In this document: positions 1 through 9,052 of the stretch, one piece after another
Numbering within the stretch: the stretch's first letter is position 1
Layout of the letters: the number at the start of each line of letters is the position of its first letter
Translations under genes and position numbers: made by a program
Origin: Asterias amurensis
Lineage: Eukaryota; Echinodermata; Asteroidea; Forcipulatida; Asteriidae
Direction of reading: 5' to 3'
Assembly: GCF_032118995.1 (NCBI RefSeq)
Contig: NC_092648.1
Coordinates: forward strand, 2,123,001-2,187,000
Length of the DNA stretch: 64,000 nt
Notes under the pieces: model-generated
Database searches by the model: none
What the model saw: the letters and a program-made list of their open reading frames with translations, nothing else
Told to the model about the DNA's origin: nothing

Positions 1-403
1 ATCACCGCTGGGTTGTCCCGTATGCCAGTTGGTGTAGCCCTGTGAAGGGCTGCCGTCAATAAAGCGCCAAGTTGGAGAGCCAATCGATGTATCCTTGCGG
101 TAGCCGAACCAAGTTGCCATGCCGCTTTCTCCGTAAACGGATTTTATAAGCAGGAGGAGGAAGTCGGAATCCTCCTTGGCTCATAATGGACGCCAGATGA
201 GATGGTCTGCCATGGCGTGACAAACTCTGACAGTGCTGTTCAGCTTCATCAAAGGTCTTTTCATCCGTCACAAGAAGGTAGCAATGATTCCCAAAACTTG
301 TCCATGGACTGATGCAGGACATGCAGGGAGATACAATCAGGAAATGCGACTGAAGGAGAGCTGCAAGAATACTGAAAGTGATGACACTGAAAGAACTCGC
401 CAT
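1..403 (-). pseudogene. C-type lectin A, frameshifted and cut by the window edge
   Basis: A single-exon secreted C-type lectin read leftward from the conserved start MASSFSV at 403. The signal peptide, the Cys-rich start of the lectin domain (CMSC, then FGNHCYL) and the EAEQHC helix match the intact copies in this window. After ...SIMSQ the frame breaks. Relative to the other copies there is one extra base near 171-176. In the next frame the sequence resumes with family features (a WFGY strand, a RFIDG turn, a QPSGD loop) and then runs off the window at base 1. The loop resembles the longer lectin E/F subtype. It is either a young pseudogene or a sequencing or assembly error, since the rest is hardly decayed. 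Confidence 0.8.
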
Positions 404-834
404 ATTCAGGAACCAAAAGCAGTCTAAAGATTAGACGAGCAGCGGGGGGTGGTCGTAAAAATAAAAACCCATTGCGTTCAGACAGCACAGAGTTAAACCC
501 GATCCGGTTTATCTTCGGTTTTAAGAGGTCAAAGTAGACGCGACCCCGTTGCTCTAACATCCGGTTTTATTCATCAGATTCACGCACCGAGTATGCCGAG
601 ATACCGAGTGCCCCATGCCCTGGATGATCAGACAGGGCATAATTATTGGATACAAATGGCTCAATCGAACGCGGTAACAGTTTTACCGTTGGGAGGATAT
701 GGGCACTTAAAACAAACATGAACACGACTCGAAATTATTTTTTTAAACAAACAAAATATTGATACAAACCGCCGAGAAAACTCACCAAAATATTGCCCAT
801 ATTCCATGAAACAGAACACGCAGTGTTAAAAGAT

Positions 835-1120
835 AAACCCGAACCGGTTTAGACTTAGAGCAGAGGCATTCATTAGCGCCGACTTGGTGTCGTTCTCAGT
901 ATAGCCTTTGTTCACCAATTATCAATAATTGGGGAGACCGTCTTGGCTTAATTGGGGAGACCGCTTTGGTGTCACTGTAAATCAATTGTGACGAGTCAAT
1001 TAGTGTGAATAATTATAATATTCATCACAATTCTTTTGCTATACTAGCGATACCTGTATCAGTCGATTTTCTTGAGGTCACCTTTATCCCTGTCCGTAGA
1101 CCAACACTTGCAAAGACGTA
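835..1120 (-). promoter_or_regulatory. Upstream block of lectin A, shared with the other lectins
   Basis: On the plus strand this reads AGAGCAGAGGCATTCATTAGCG, then TAATTATAATATTC, then GATACCTGTATCAGTCGATT, then GTCCGTAGACCAAC. The same ordered segments lie upstream of lectin B (2683-2905) and, more diverged, lectin C (5524-5730). The conservation shows duplication together with the gene. A promoter or enhancer role is inference. Confidence 0.5.
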
Positions 1121-1282
1121 GGTGACTAGACTAAAGGTTATAATGGTTCCTCAGTACATGTTTCTGCCAACTGCCAGGCCAGGTTTCTCAGTAGTTTGCT
1201 TTTTATAGTTGTTTTACATTATTTGTTTTCTTCTTAAAACTATCGTATTGCTTGTCCTTGCCAATAATTGATGTCCAATTTT

Positions 1283-1592
1283 TTAAAGACAGTGGACACC
1301 ATTGGTAATTGTCAAAGACTAGTCTTCACAGTTGGTGTATCTCAACATATGCATAAAATAACAAACCTGTGAAAATTTCAGCTCAATCGGTCGTCAAAGT
1401 TGCGAGATAATAATGAAAGGAAAAAACCCTTTTCACACGAAGTTGTGTGCTTTTTGATGCTTGATTTCGATACCTCAAATTCTAAACTTGAGGTCTCGAA
1501 ATCAAATTCGTGGAAAATTACTTCTTTCTCGAAAACGACGTCACTTCAGAGTATTATTTTGAGTAATTACCAATAGTGTCCACTGCCTTTAA
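1283..1592. mobile_element. MITE, family A (TTAA-flanked)
   Basis: Begins TTAA-AGACAGTGGACACC and ends GTGTCCACTGCCT-TTAA, so the ends are inverted repeats inside a TTAA duplication. The interior carries an inner palindrome around a dinucleotide-rich centre (GATTTCGA...TCGAAATC). No coding capacity. The TTAA target suggests mobilisation by a piggyBac- or Kolobok-type transposase, which is inference. Confidence 0.85.
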
Positions 1593-1654
1593 TGTGATTT
1601 TTAATGTGTGCTGGCAAATAAAATGAAACGACATGAAATAATTTATACTATTTT

Positions 1655-1775
1655 GACGATAGAGCAGAGAGCAGAGACACTCACTGTAGCGCCAACTGTC
1701 ACTGCATAATCACCCCAATTATTTTGCAATAATACCTCCAGCGACACCTGTATCAATCGATTTGCTTGTGGAAAC
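1655..1775 (-). promoter_or_regulatory. Orphan copy of the lectin upstream block
   Basis: Contains GCAGAGACACTCACTGTAGCG and CAGCGACACCTGTATCAATCG-ATTTGCTTGTGG, matching the blocks upstream of lectins B and C. No lectin reading frame sits in the expected place between it and lectin B. It looks like a leftover of a lost or partially duplicated lectin unit. Confidence 0.45.
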
Positions 1776-2089
1776 TTGTATTCGTGTTTGATAGTAGACT
1801 CTTCAACTCAAGTCCAAGTTCTGTGCCATCGCGAGAAAACTATTGTTTTGTGATGCCTTGCATTCCCCAACCTGCTCCGAACGCAAATTTCTATTTTGCG
1901 TTGCTTTTTTCGCTGCTTTTTGAGTTATGCGCCAACGACTTGGTAGAACGACTTTTATACATTAGACTTGTTCCCATCAGTCGCACGTAGGTTTTGACCT
2001 TCTTCCAGGCACACGACGATAATTTTACAATGCGTTTGCTGTCTCTCTTCTTAGCATCCATGAAGCCGGTAGTTAGCCACAGTTTAAAC

Positions 2090-2572
2090 TCAGAACCTGG
2101 CTGCTATTTTACAAATAGAACGCCTGAGGGACCAACATTGAAGGTCATTCCACGTGTTAAGCATCTCGACGCAGCGTCCATCGCCACTGGGTTGATCCGC
2201 GGGGAAGTAGGTGTACCCTCCGGATGGACTGCCGTCGAGCCAGGCAAAGCTACCGGATTCGTTCTTGTAGTAGCCGATCCAGATTTTCGTGCGGATTTCT
2301 CCGTAAACGGATTTGATAAGCAGGAGGAGGAAGTCGTGTTCCTCTTGGCTCATAATCGACGCCAGATGAGATGGTCTTCCGAGGCGTGACAAACTCTGAC
2401 AGTACTGTTCAGCTTCATCAAATTTCGTCTCATTCGTCACAAGAAGGTAGCAATGATTCCCAAAACTAGTCCATGGACTGATGCAGGACATGCAGGGAGA
2501 TACGATCAGCAAATGTGACTGAAGGAGAGCTACAAGAACACTGAAAGTGATTACACTGAAATAACTCGCCAT
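2090..2572 (-). CDS. Secreted C-type lectin B (single exon)
   Basis: A 160-residue protein with a hydrophobic signal peptide (about residues 1-25) followed by one long-form C-type lectin domain. Cysteines at 27, 30 and 41 form the N-terminal hairpin group. C58 and C154 fit the outer disulfide, and C134 and C146 the inner one. WIGY (98-101) replaces the usual WIGL. The binding loop reads QPS (127-129), where QPD or EPN is typical, and WND (141-143) is intact. The loop before WND is seven residues shorter than in lectins C and D. N-glycosylation sequons occur at N47 (NET) and N104 (NES). I chose the start at MASYFSV because all copies conserve it in a good context (A at -3, G at +4). An in-frame ATG ten codons upstream is less conserved. 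A secreted, calcium-dependent sugar-binding role is inferred from the family. Confidence 0.88.
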   Translation of the reverse strand: MASYFSVITFSVLVALLQSHLLIVSPCMSCISPWTSFGNHCYLLVTNETKFDEAEQYCQSLSRLGRPSHLASIMSQEEHDFLLLLIKSVYGEIRTKIWIGYYKNESGSFAWLDGSPSGGYTYFPADQPSGDGRCVEMLNTWNDLQCWSLRRSICKIAARF

Positions 2573-2654
2573 ACTCAGGAACCAGAAGAAGTTTACAATC
2601 AAAGACTATAATGATCTAAAAACTTAAACGAGGATGAATGTGGCTAAAGGTTTT

Positions 2655-2662
2655 GTTTATAA
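2655..2662 (-). promoter_or_regulatory. TATA-like element of lectin B
   Basis: Reads GTTATAAA on the minus strand, about 85 bases upstream of the lectin B start codon. Lectin C has a similar GTTATAAG about 70 bases upstream of its own start. The role is inferred from position. Confidence 0.4.
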
Positions 2663-2682
2663 CTGATAACTTTAACGAGAAA

Positions 2683-2905
2683 AGAGGCATTTACTAGCGC
2701 TGACATAGCACCATGCTCAATGTATAGCTTTCGATCACCACTGATAGCTCGGAGGTGACGTCAAGATGTCAGCTACTGTCAATAATTATAATATTTTCCC
2801 AATTTTGTTTTTGCAATATTACCTACTAGCGACACCGGTATCTATCGATTTGCTTTGTGGTAACCGTCATCTGTGTGTCCGTAGACCAATAAACACAAGG
2901 AACCA
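2683..2905 (-). promoter_or_regulatory. Upstream block of lectin B
   Basis: Shares ordered segments with the regions at 835-1120, 1655-1775 and 5524-5730: a TAGCGCTGA segment, GATCACCA, AATTATAATATT, ACACCGGTATC-ATCGATTTGC and GTCCGTAGACCAA. Conservation beyond the transcribed part suggests the duplicated unit carried its regulatory DNA. Confidence 0.5.
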
Positions 2906-3344
2906 AGCTATATGCACCAGCAAAACAAATCACAAGTTGATTGGAAGAAAATATTATATTGACCAGATATTGGCCTATATTTGGTTCGACTATGATCAAA
3001 ACTTGTGATTGGTCTGTCCTGGCCCGACCATGCGCTTTGAATGGTTTTTGTTTCTATTCTTGGCCATTGACCAAAACAGTTATTGCACAGCCGCGAAAAC
3101 GCACTGAGAAGTCAAGCTGTCAAGATGGACGCCGTGATTATTACTTTTGTTCATAAACATAAAACATTTTTGTCATTTGTTGGTATCTTTCTAGCTTGGT
3201 TACTGTTATTTCTGGAGCAGTATTGTAATTGCTTGATGCGTAAGTGTAATCATTGTTATACCTGTATAGTTATATCATTCAGCTTATTGCTTTGGTATGG
3301 TTTTCCATCTTACCACAAACTCGGTACACGCGCATATATTAGGA

Positions 3345-3420
3345 GTTGAATGAGGTGCATCCTGTTCTAGCTAGTGATCAAGTTTGATCGCTAGCTTGAA
3401 CAGGATGTACCGCATTCAAC
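3345..3420. repeat. Short foldback palindrome
   Basis: GTTGAATG...GCATCCTGTTC...GATCAA on the left pairs with TTTGATC...GAACAGGATG...GCATTCAAC on the right, giving a nearly complete hairpin of about 76 bases. Probably a minimal MITE. Confidence 0.7.
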
Positions 3421-3514
3421 AGGTATACTTATGCCATTATTGGCCCGGCTGCTTTTTTTCGATTTTTTTTTTTTTTTTTATTGTTTTTTTCTCGGGGGGT
3501 GGGGGCGTTGGGTT

Positions 3515-3625
3515 TGCTCTATATCAATGCAAAGGTTTGTGTTCGAATCCCATCTGAGTGATTTGCCTATGCATTTTTTTTTCACAGAGCTCGGAAAAGC
3601 ACTGAGTATACAGTGCTTACTACAA
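3515..3625 (+). repeat. tRNA-derived SINE fragment (family 2)
   Basis: Has a B-box-like GTTCGAATCCCA, followed by GAGCTCGGAAAAGCACTG and AGTATACAGTGCTTAC. The same tail occurs near 18508-18542 (CTCGGAAAGTACTGAGTATA) and near 45970-46005, so this is an interspersed family. Confidence 0.5.
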
Positions 3626-3711
3626 CTTATTACACGTCGGTGTTTAGGTAAAAACAAATCCCCGCTGCAATTATAACATCCAAAACACCACACACGATGT
3701 CAAAATAGTGT

Positions 3712-4108
3712 CTCTATGCAATACTATCTGGAGGACATTATTGCATATGCAATCGTGTCCGCCCGGACGCTGCTGCACAATGCAATTGTGTCCGCCCCAT
3801 GCAAAACCGTCCTTGCAGTAAATTAAACGCCCTTGGTTGACGGAACACGTTCGCCATTTCTTTTACAAGAGGCCAAGTGCATGTCATGAATGACGTCGGA
3901 AATGTTCGGCCGTTGGGTTTTCGCTGCAATCATAAATACGTGAACATTCATGCTGCATACACGTAGGTTCAGTGCATGCACGCTCGCTCACGCGCGCACA
4001 TAAATGTAGCCTGCAGTCATGCTGTGTCCACCGGACGGTTTTTGCATAGCCCCGGACACGATTGCATGTGCAAACGTGTCTGGAGCGGACAGTATTGCAT
4101 GGCGGACA
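3712..4108. mobile_element. Foldback element of about 400 bp
   Basis: The left arm (ATGCAATACTATCTGG, GCAATCGTGTCCGCC, ATGCAAAACCGTCC) is the inverted, imperfect complement of the right arm (GGACGGTTTTTGCAT, GGACACGATTGCAT, GGACAGTATTGCAT). The middle carries no gene. Confidence 0.65.
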
Positions 4109-4290
4109 CAATTACATCTGACAATTGCACCTGACACCCGCCGTCAATGGCAGAAGTGTTTCTTTTTTTTTCAAAACCTAGTGGTCGGGGCCTTATCTTT
4201 TTAAAGATCTATATAAGTACGAACAATTAAAATCTGTGCAAATATAAAACTACATTTTAACTGGGTGATAAACATACACATCTATACTAT

Positions 4291-4542
4291 GGGTGCGTTT
4301 GTTTAGCTTCCCTTGGTCATCCACGGTCTGCCCCGGTGCGTTTGAATAGCTTTTGACGTCATTTCAAGGGCTCACCCAGGTCAGCCCCCAGTGCCCTGCT
4401 TGCGGTGTGGGTCACTTGGGGGCTGGCCCTAGGTAAACGACGTCACAACGAGAGCGGTGAGTGGTCGTTGTTAAGCTCTTTTCAAGGGCTCACCTGAGTG
4501 AGCACCACGGGGTAGACCCAGGGAAGCTAAACGAACGCACCC
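4291..4542. mobile_element. MITE with GGGTGCGTTTG ends, hAT-like
   Basis: The left end GGGTGCGTTTGTTTAGCTTC is matched inversely by GAAGCTAAACGAACGCACCC. The flanks TATACTAT and TATAATAG could be an eroded 8-bp target duplication, which is typical of hAT elements. The interior has a second inverted pair around TCAAGGGCTCACC and no coding capacity. Confidence 0.75.
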
Positions 4543-4682
4543 TATAATAGGGCTTAAATCGCAAGGGCGCCGCCATTGTTGTGTGGGCGCCGCCATGTCG
4601 GTTTCACGTCAAGTGGTTCTGCAGGGCCCAATTTCATGGCTTTGCTTACCGCCGAATTCTGTGCTGATGTTAGTTATTGTAG

Positions 4683-4945
4683 TTGCAGTCACAGTTCCAC
4701 TCAGAAGCTGCTAGCAGTTAGGCAAAGGCAGTTATAGTCACAGTTCCACTTAGAACCTGACAGCTAAAGTCACAGTTCCACTTAGAACCTGGCAGTTGTA
4801 GTCACAGTTCCACTTAGAACCTGGCAGTTATAGTCACAGTAGAGCCTGATAGATAGTCACAATTAAACTTAGAACCTGGCATACAGTTGTAGTCACAGTT
4901 CTACTTAGAACCTGGCAGTTATAGCTACAGTTCCACTCAGAACCT
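4683..4945. repeat. Minisatellite made from the lectin stop-codon region
   Basis: About seven degenerate units of roughly 32 bases built on CACAGTTCCACTTAGAACC. On the minus strand the unit reads AGGTTCTAAGTGGAACTGTG, which is the last codons, stop and first 3' UTR bases of the lectins (compare the end of lectin D at 28750). The array directly abuts the stop codon of lectin C. Confidence 0.8.
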
Positions 4946-5440
4946 GGTTGCTATTTTACAGACGGATCTTCTGCGTTCGTAACATGGCATGTCATTCCAC
5001 AAGAAGTTGAAATCATCTGTAGTATCTAGAAACTCAGCACAGTCTCCGTCGCCACTGGGTTGAGCTGCGTACCAGTTGGTGTACCCTCCGGATGGAGTGC
5101 CGTCGAGCCAGGCAAAGCTACCGGATTCGTCCTTGCGGTAGCCGAACCAGGTTTTCATGCCGCTTTCCCCGTACACCGATTTGATAAGCAGGACGAGGAA
5201 ATCGTGTTCCTCTTGGCTCAAAATGGACGCCAGATAAGATGGTTTGCCAAGGCGTGACAGACTCTGGCAATACTGTTCAGCTTCAACAAAGGTCTTGGCA
5301 TCTGTCACAAGAAGGTAGCAATGATTCCCAAAACTTGTCCATGGACTGATGCAGGACATGCAGGGAGATACGATCAGGAAATGTGACTGAAGGAGAGCTA
5401 CAAGAATACTGCAAGTGATGACACTGAAAGAACTCGCCAT
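4937..5440 (-). CDS. Secreted C-type lectin C (single exon)
   Basis: A 167-residue protein: signal peptide (about 1-25; note C10 inside it), then one C-type lectin domain. Cys 27, 30, 41, 58, 134, 153 and 161 match the family pattern. WFGY is at 98-101, the FAWLDG turn at 109-114, the loop motif QPS at 127-129 and WND at 148-150. The protein belongs to the shorter loop subtype with lectins B and D (ESGSFAWLDG). It ends in ATRF where the others end in AARF. The start at MASSFSV is chosen over an in-frame ATG ten codons earlier, as in lectin B. The 3' flank has expanded into a minisatellite built from its own stop region. Expected to be exported and to bind sugars, with ligand unknown. Confidence 0.9.
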   Translation of the reverse strand: MASSFSVITCSILVALLQSHFLIVSPCMSCISPWTSFGNHCYLLVTDAKTFVEAEQYCQSLSRLGKPSYLASILSQEEHDFLVLLIKSVYGESGMKTWFGYRKDESGSFAWLDGTPSGGYTNWYAAQPSGDGDCAEFLDTTDDFNFLWNDMPCYERRRSVCKIATRF

Positions 5441-5507
5441 ACCCAGGAACCAAAAGAAGTTCACTATCAAAGTTCACTGACAAATTGAGCAAGGAAGTAT
5501 ACTTAAA

Positions 5508-5517
5508 GACTTATAAC
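5508..5517 (-). promoter_or_regulatory. TATA-like element of lectin C
   Basis: Reads AGTTATAAG on the minus strand, about 70 bases before the lectin C start codon, in the position matching the element of lectin B. Confidence 0.35.
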
Positions 5518-5523
5518 TAATGG

Positions 5524-5730
5524 TACAGAGCAGAGACACTGTAGCGCTGATTTAGATACCGTACTCAATGCAGCCTTGATCACCAATGGAGGTCAGTGGT
5601 GTATAAAATTGTTTCACCGCAGTATTATATCTGATTATTATTATTAGTTGAGATACCGGCTACATCATCGGTATTGATCTATATACATGCGTTTGTTTAT
5701 AACCTTCGTCGCTGGACCAACGCAAGGTAC
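5524..5730 (-). promoter_or_regulatory. Upstream block of lectin C
   Basis: A diverged relative of the blocks at 835-1120 and 2683-2905. It keeps GCAGAGACACTGTAGCGCTGA, GATCACCAATGG, a GATACCGGCTAC segment and GCTGGACCAACGCAAGG in the same order. Confidence 0.4.
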
Positions 5731-5766
5731 CAGCTACGTCAGCTAAGGTGAACTATGCTAAGTGAC

Positions 5767-6143
5767 TTAAAGGCAGTGGACACTATTGGTAATTACTCAA
5801 AATAATTATTAGCATAAAACTTACTTGGTAACGAGTAATGGGGAGCTATTGATAGTATAAAACATTGTGAGAAACGGCTCCCTCTAAAGTAACGTAGTTT
5901 CCGAGAAAGAAGTAATTTTCCACGAATTTGATTTCGAGACCTCAGATTTAGAATTTTCGAAATCAAGCATCTGAAAGCACACATCTTCGTATGACAAGGG
6001 TGATTTTTTCTTTCATTATTATCTCGCAACTCCGAACTACCGATTGAGCTCAAATTTTCACAGGTTTGTTTATTATGCAAGTTTAGATACATCAAGTGGA
6101 GGTCTGGTATTTGACAATTACCAATAGTGTCCACTGCCTTTAA
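5767..6143. mobile_element. MITE, family A
   Basis: TTAA-AGGCAGTGGACACTATTGG at the left and CCAATAGTGTCCACTGCCT-TTAA at the right. The inner GATTTCGAGACCTCA segment and its complement are still recognisable. No coding content. Confidence 0.9.
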
Positions 6144-6216
6144 ATAAATTTAAAAAATCAGCAAGCAATAAAGAAAAGGGCAATAACGTTATCATACCAA
6201 GGTGATCGTAAATGCC

Positions 6217-6578
6217 TTAAAGGATTTGGGTACTTTTTCAAAATGTCCATAGATTTACATTAAACTTACAGGGTTTGAAGATAATGATAGTGGAAAGCTT
6301 CCCTTCAAATATTACTTACTGAGGTGATGTAGTTTTTGAGAAATGAGTTAAACAATGTCATGAAAATACGTTTGTAAATGATTAAAATAATTTTCGTTTC
6401 ATGAGACGAAAATTATTTTCATGACATTGTTTTACTCATTTCCCCAAAACTACATCACCTCAGCACGTAATATTTTCAGGGAAGCTTTCTACTATCATTA
6501 TCTTCAAACTGTGTAAGTTTAGTGTAAATCTGTGGACATTGTGTTTTTTGTCCTACAAAAATTACATAGACCCTTTAA
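6217..6578. mobile_element. MITE, family C (TTAA-flanked)
   Basis: TTAA-AGGATTTGGGTACTTTTT on the left. The right half is the inverted complement of the left (TACATCACCTCA, AGCTTTCTACTATCATTATC) and ends ...GACCCT-TTAA. The end TTAA is shared with the next element. A second copy is at 56539-56800. Confidence 0.8.
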
Positions 6579-7273
6579 AGGGAAGGTGCATGTTTGGTAA
6601 TTACTGAAAACAAATATTAAAGGCAGTGGACACTATTGGTAATTACTGAAAATAATTTTTAGCATAAAACCTTTCTTAGTGACCAGTAATGGGGAGAGGT
6701 TGATGGTATAAAACATTGTGAGAAACAGCTCCCTCTGAAGTGACATAGTTTTCGAGAGAGAAATAATTTTCCACGAATTTGATTTCGAGACCTCAAATTT
6801 AGAACTTGAGGTCTCGAAATCAACCATCTAAACGCACACAACTTCGTGTGACAAGGGTGTTTTTCTTTCAGTATTATCTCGCAACTTCGATGACCGATTG
6901 AGCTCAAATTTTCACAGGTTTGTTATTTTATGCATATGTTGAGATACACCAACTGTGAAGGCTAGTCTTCGACAATTACCAATAGTGTACACTGCATTTA
7001 ACTTAAAAACTGACTAACGAGCATTGGAGAGCTGTTGATAATATAAAACATTGTGAGAAACGGCTCCCTCTGAAGTAGCATAGATTTCGAAATAGGGGTA
7101 ATTTCTCACTAAAATAATAAAATACTTTTATGTCAGAATGTGTTTTATTCCTATCTGAAAGCCCACAAATTCGTCCAACAAAGGTGTTTTTTCTTTCATC
7201 ATTTTCTCCCAACTCCGATAACAAACTAAGCAAAATTTGTTCAGATACACCAAATGAGAACACTTCCCTTTAA
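6575..7273. mobile_element. MITE, family A-prime, split by a nested MITE
   Basis: Begins TTAA-AGGGAAGGTGCATGTTTGG and ends ...CACTTCCCT-TTAA. Its sequence stops at AAAACAAATA-TTAA (6617) and resumes after 7001 with CTTAAAAACTGACTAACGAG. The uninterrupted relative at 58320-58689 shows the two parts joined. Confidence 0.8.
6617..7001. mobile_element. MITE, family A, inserted in the A-prime element
   Basis: TTAA-AGGCAGTGGACACTATTGG to CCAATAGTGTACACTGCAT-TTAA. Both flanking TTAA sites lie inside the older A-prime element, so this copy arrived later. Confidence 0.88.
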
Positions 7274-8061
7274 CCAATTAAAGCACCTTTATTTGTGTCC
7301 AAAATTAAAACCCCTATAAAAAAATAAAACAAAAAACAAAGTGCCAAATTAGTTATGGTACAGTTTAACAACGGAGCTATTTCAACAGTGGAGCTATAAA
7401 TAGCCCCATTGGTTAGCTCAAGGTTGAACAAAAATTAATACGTGAAATTGGGTATGCGACTGAAGTAGCACGTGCGACATGCAATTCAAGTGAGTTCAGA
7501 AAATAATTTGTAAAGTAGTTACTCAAACTGCTCCCCCTTCTTGGACTGTTAAGTGACAACAAAATTAACAAAATTCTTGCGAGCAAACTTTGTAAATAAT
7601 CTCTTCTTAGAAGCAGTGTTGGCTCCGAAAAGTAGAGCCGGTTGGTTTTGTCAGGCTCAGGGCTTTTTATTGACTGTTCAAACTGCATGCCTTCGACGAA
7701 ACTAACTTCTGCTGATGCAAAGTCAATGTTTGGCTTCAGTCCGTCAAACCTGTCCCTATTCCACTTAGAAATTATTTCTAGAATGACTACCACAATGGCA
7801 AATTCTCTCTCTCAACTTTGGATAAATCCACTCTACTGTTCTAAGATATTTGCCCCGTACGATACGTCGGTCTCTTCTTGGAGTACCTAATAATAGAGGG
7901 CTGTATCAATGTCCAAGCGTTGATTACTTGGCCTGCCAAAATTAGCTATACGACTTTGTCGAGTTTCATTTATCTGTCTTTAGCTTGTTTAGAGAGCCAC
8001 TTTGTGATTCGTGGCTCCCGGAGTTTGACTTAAATTTGTTTAAAATTGAAAACTAATTGAC
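7274..8061. other. Intergenic stretch with one unassigned open frame
   Basis: A minus-strand open frame of about 126 codons (7413-7793) has even, protein-like composition (an EVSFVEGMQFEQSIKSPEPD segment, then a Leu-rich stretch). It has no ATG at its front, no recognised domain and no matching second copy here. It could be a decayed transposon or gene fragment. I do not call it a gene. Confidence 0.3.
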
Positions 8062-8312
8062 TTGTGCCGAAATTTGGCAAAGTGATATTTTGAGGACGTA
8101 GTTAATGTCATGGTGCGCATATAAATAATTTGCAGAAATCGGGCGTAGAGTAAACGTTTTGGACTAATTATTCGCTTTATGCAAATTTTTAGTCACGTGA
8201 CTTTTTAAAGTGAATAATTATTTTAAAACGTTTATTATACGCCCGATTTCTTACTTGGGCACCATGCCTTTAAGTACGTACCCAAAAGACCACGTTGCCA
8301 AATTTCAACACA
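8062..8312. mobile_element. Foldback element of about 250 bp
   Basis: The left arm (GAAATTTGGCAAAGTG, CATGGTGC, GAAATCGGGCGTA, AAACGTTTT) pairs inversely with the right arm (AAAACGTTT, TACGCCCGATTTC, GCACCATG, CACGTTGCCAAATTTC). The centre is GTCACGTGAC. Confidence 0.75.
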
Positions 8313-8439
8313 GATCTTTAACAATTGCGGATAAATACTACATGTTGAAGATTCATCCATCCCCGGGAGCCATGAATGATAAAGTGGCCCCCTAAAGAAG
8401 CTAAAGATAGGTGAAGACACTAATGGTAATTGGCACTCT

Positions 8440-8801
8440 TTAAAAGGCATTGGACCTTTGATAAGTATCAAAGACTTGTTACTTTGGATAGCTCAACATG
8501 TGTTATAACAAACCTGTGATTTTTGGAGCCCAAACGGTCATCGAAATTGCGAGATAGTAATTTAAAAAGAAAACACCCTTATCGCACGAGGTTTATTTGA
8601 TTTCAGATGCTTGTTCCGGGACCCCAAAATCTAGGAATGATGGCTCGAAATGAAAATCGTGGAAATTACATCTTTCTCCAATACAACGTTTCTCACAACG
8701 TGTCATACTATCAACAGCTCCCCATTGCTTGTAACAAGCAAATGAGCTTTTATGCTTACCAATAATTTTGAGTAATTACCAATAGTGTTCAGTGCCTTTA
8801 C
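8440..8801. mobile_element. MITE, family A (diverged)
   Basis: TTAA-AAGGCATTGGACC at the left, then AACCTGTGATTTTTGGAGCC, with the right end ACCAATAGTGTTCAGTGCCT-TTA. An older copy than those at 5767 and 27577. Confidence 0.7.
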
Positions 8802-9052
8802 ATCACCTTGAGCGCTTTAACACCGATACCGCCCACCTAAAAGGGACTTTTATCTTGAGTTCGGTTTCGATCAGAAGTCGAATGGGGGTAATGATGTGCA
8901 AACATGATGTACGATATTAGATCTTGTTTTTATTATGGTTCTCAAGATCCAACCTTTCTAGCTTCCGTAAATGCTCCAAAGTTTGCTCTGTATCCATATA
9001 TTATACCTTTTCATTTAATTTTCGTTCATTATTTTCTTGATCTGTCTTTGAC

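Larger units (their letters stand above)
404..2089. other. Intergenic stretch between lectins A and B
   Basis: No credible coding sequence. It holds the upstream region of lectin A, one TTAA-flanked MITE (1283-1592) and a second partial copy of the lectin upstream block (about 1655-1775). The part next to 2089 is the 3' flank of lectin B. It resembles the 3' flank of lectin D, sharing a GGCTTCATGG segment and a TGTGCCTGGA segment. Confidence 0.6.
2906..3711. other. Intergenic stretch with short repeats
   Basis: No supported gene. A run of hydrophobic codons (ATG at 3125) lies here without recognisable similarity. Contains the small palindrome at 3345-3420, a T-rich tract near 3460-3490 and a tRNA-derived SINE-like piece at 3515-3625. 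Confidence 0.5.

Noticed and set aside
3083..3349. Open frame with hydrophobic segments after an ATGGACGCC start
   Set aside because: No recognisable family, no splice-supported continuation, and the surroundings are repeat-like. Hydrophobicity follows from T-rich codons.
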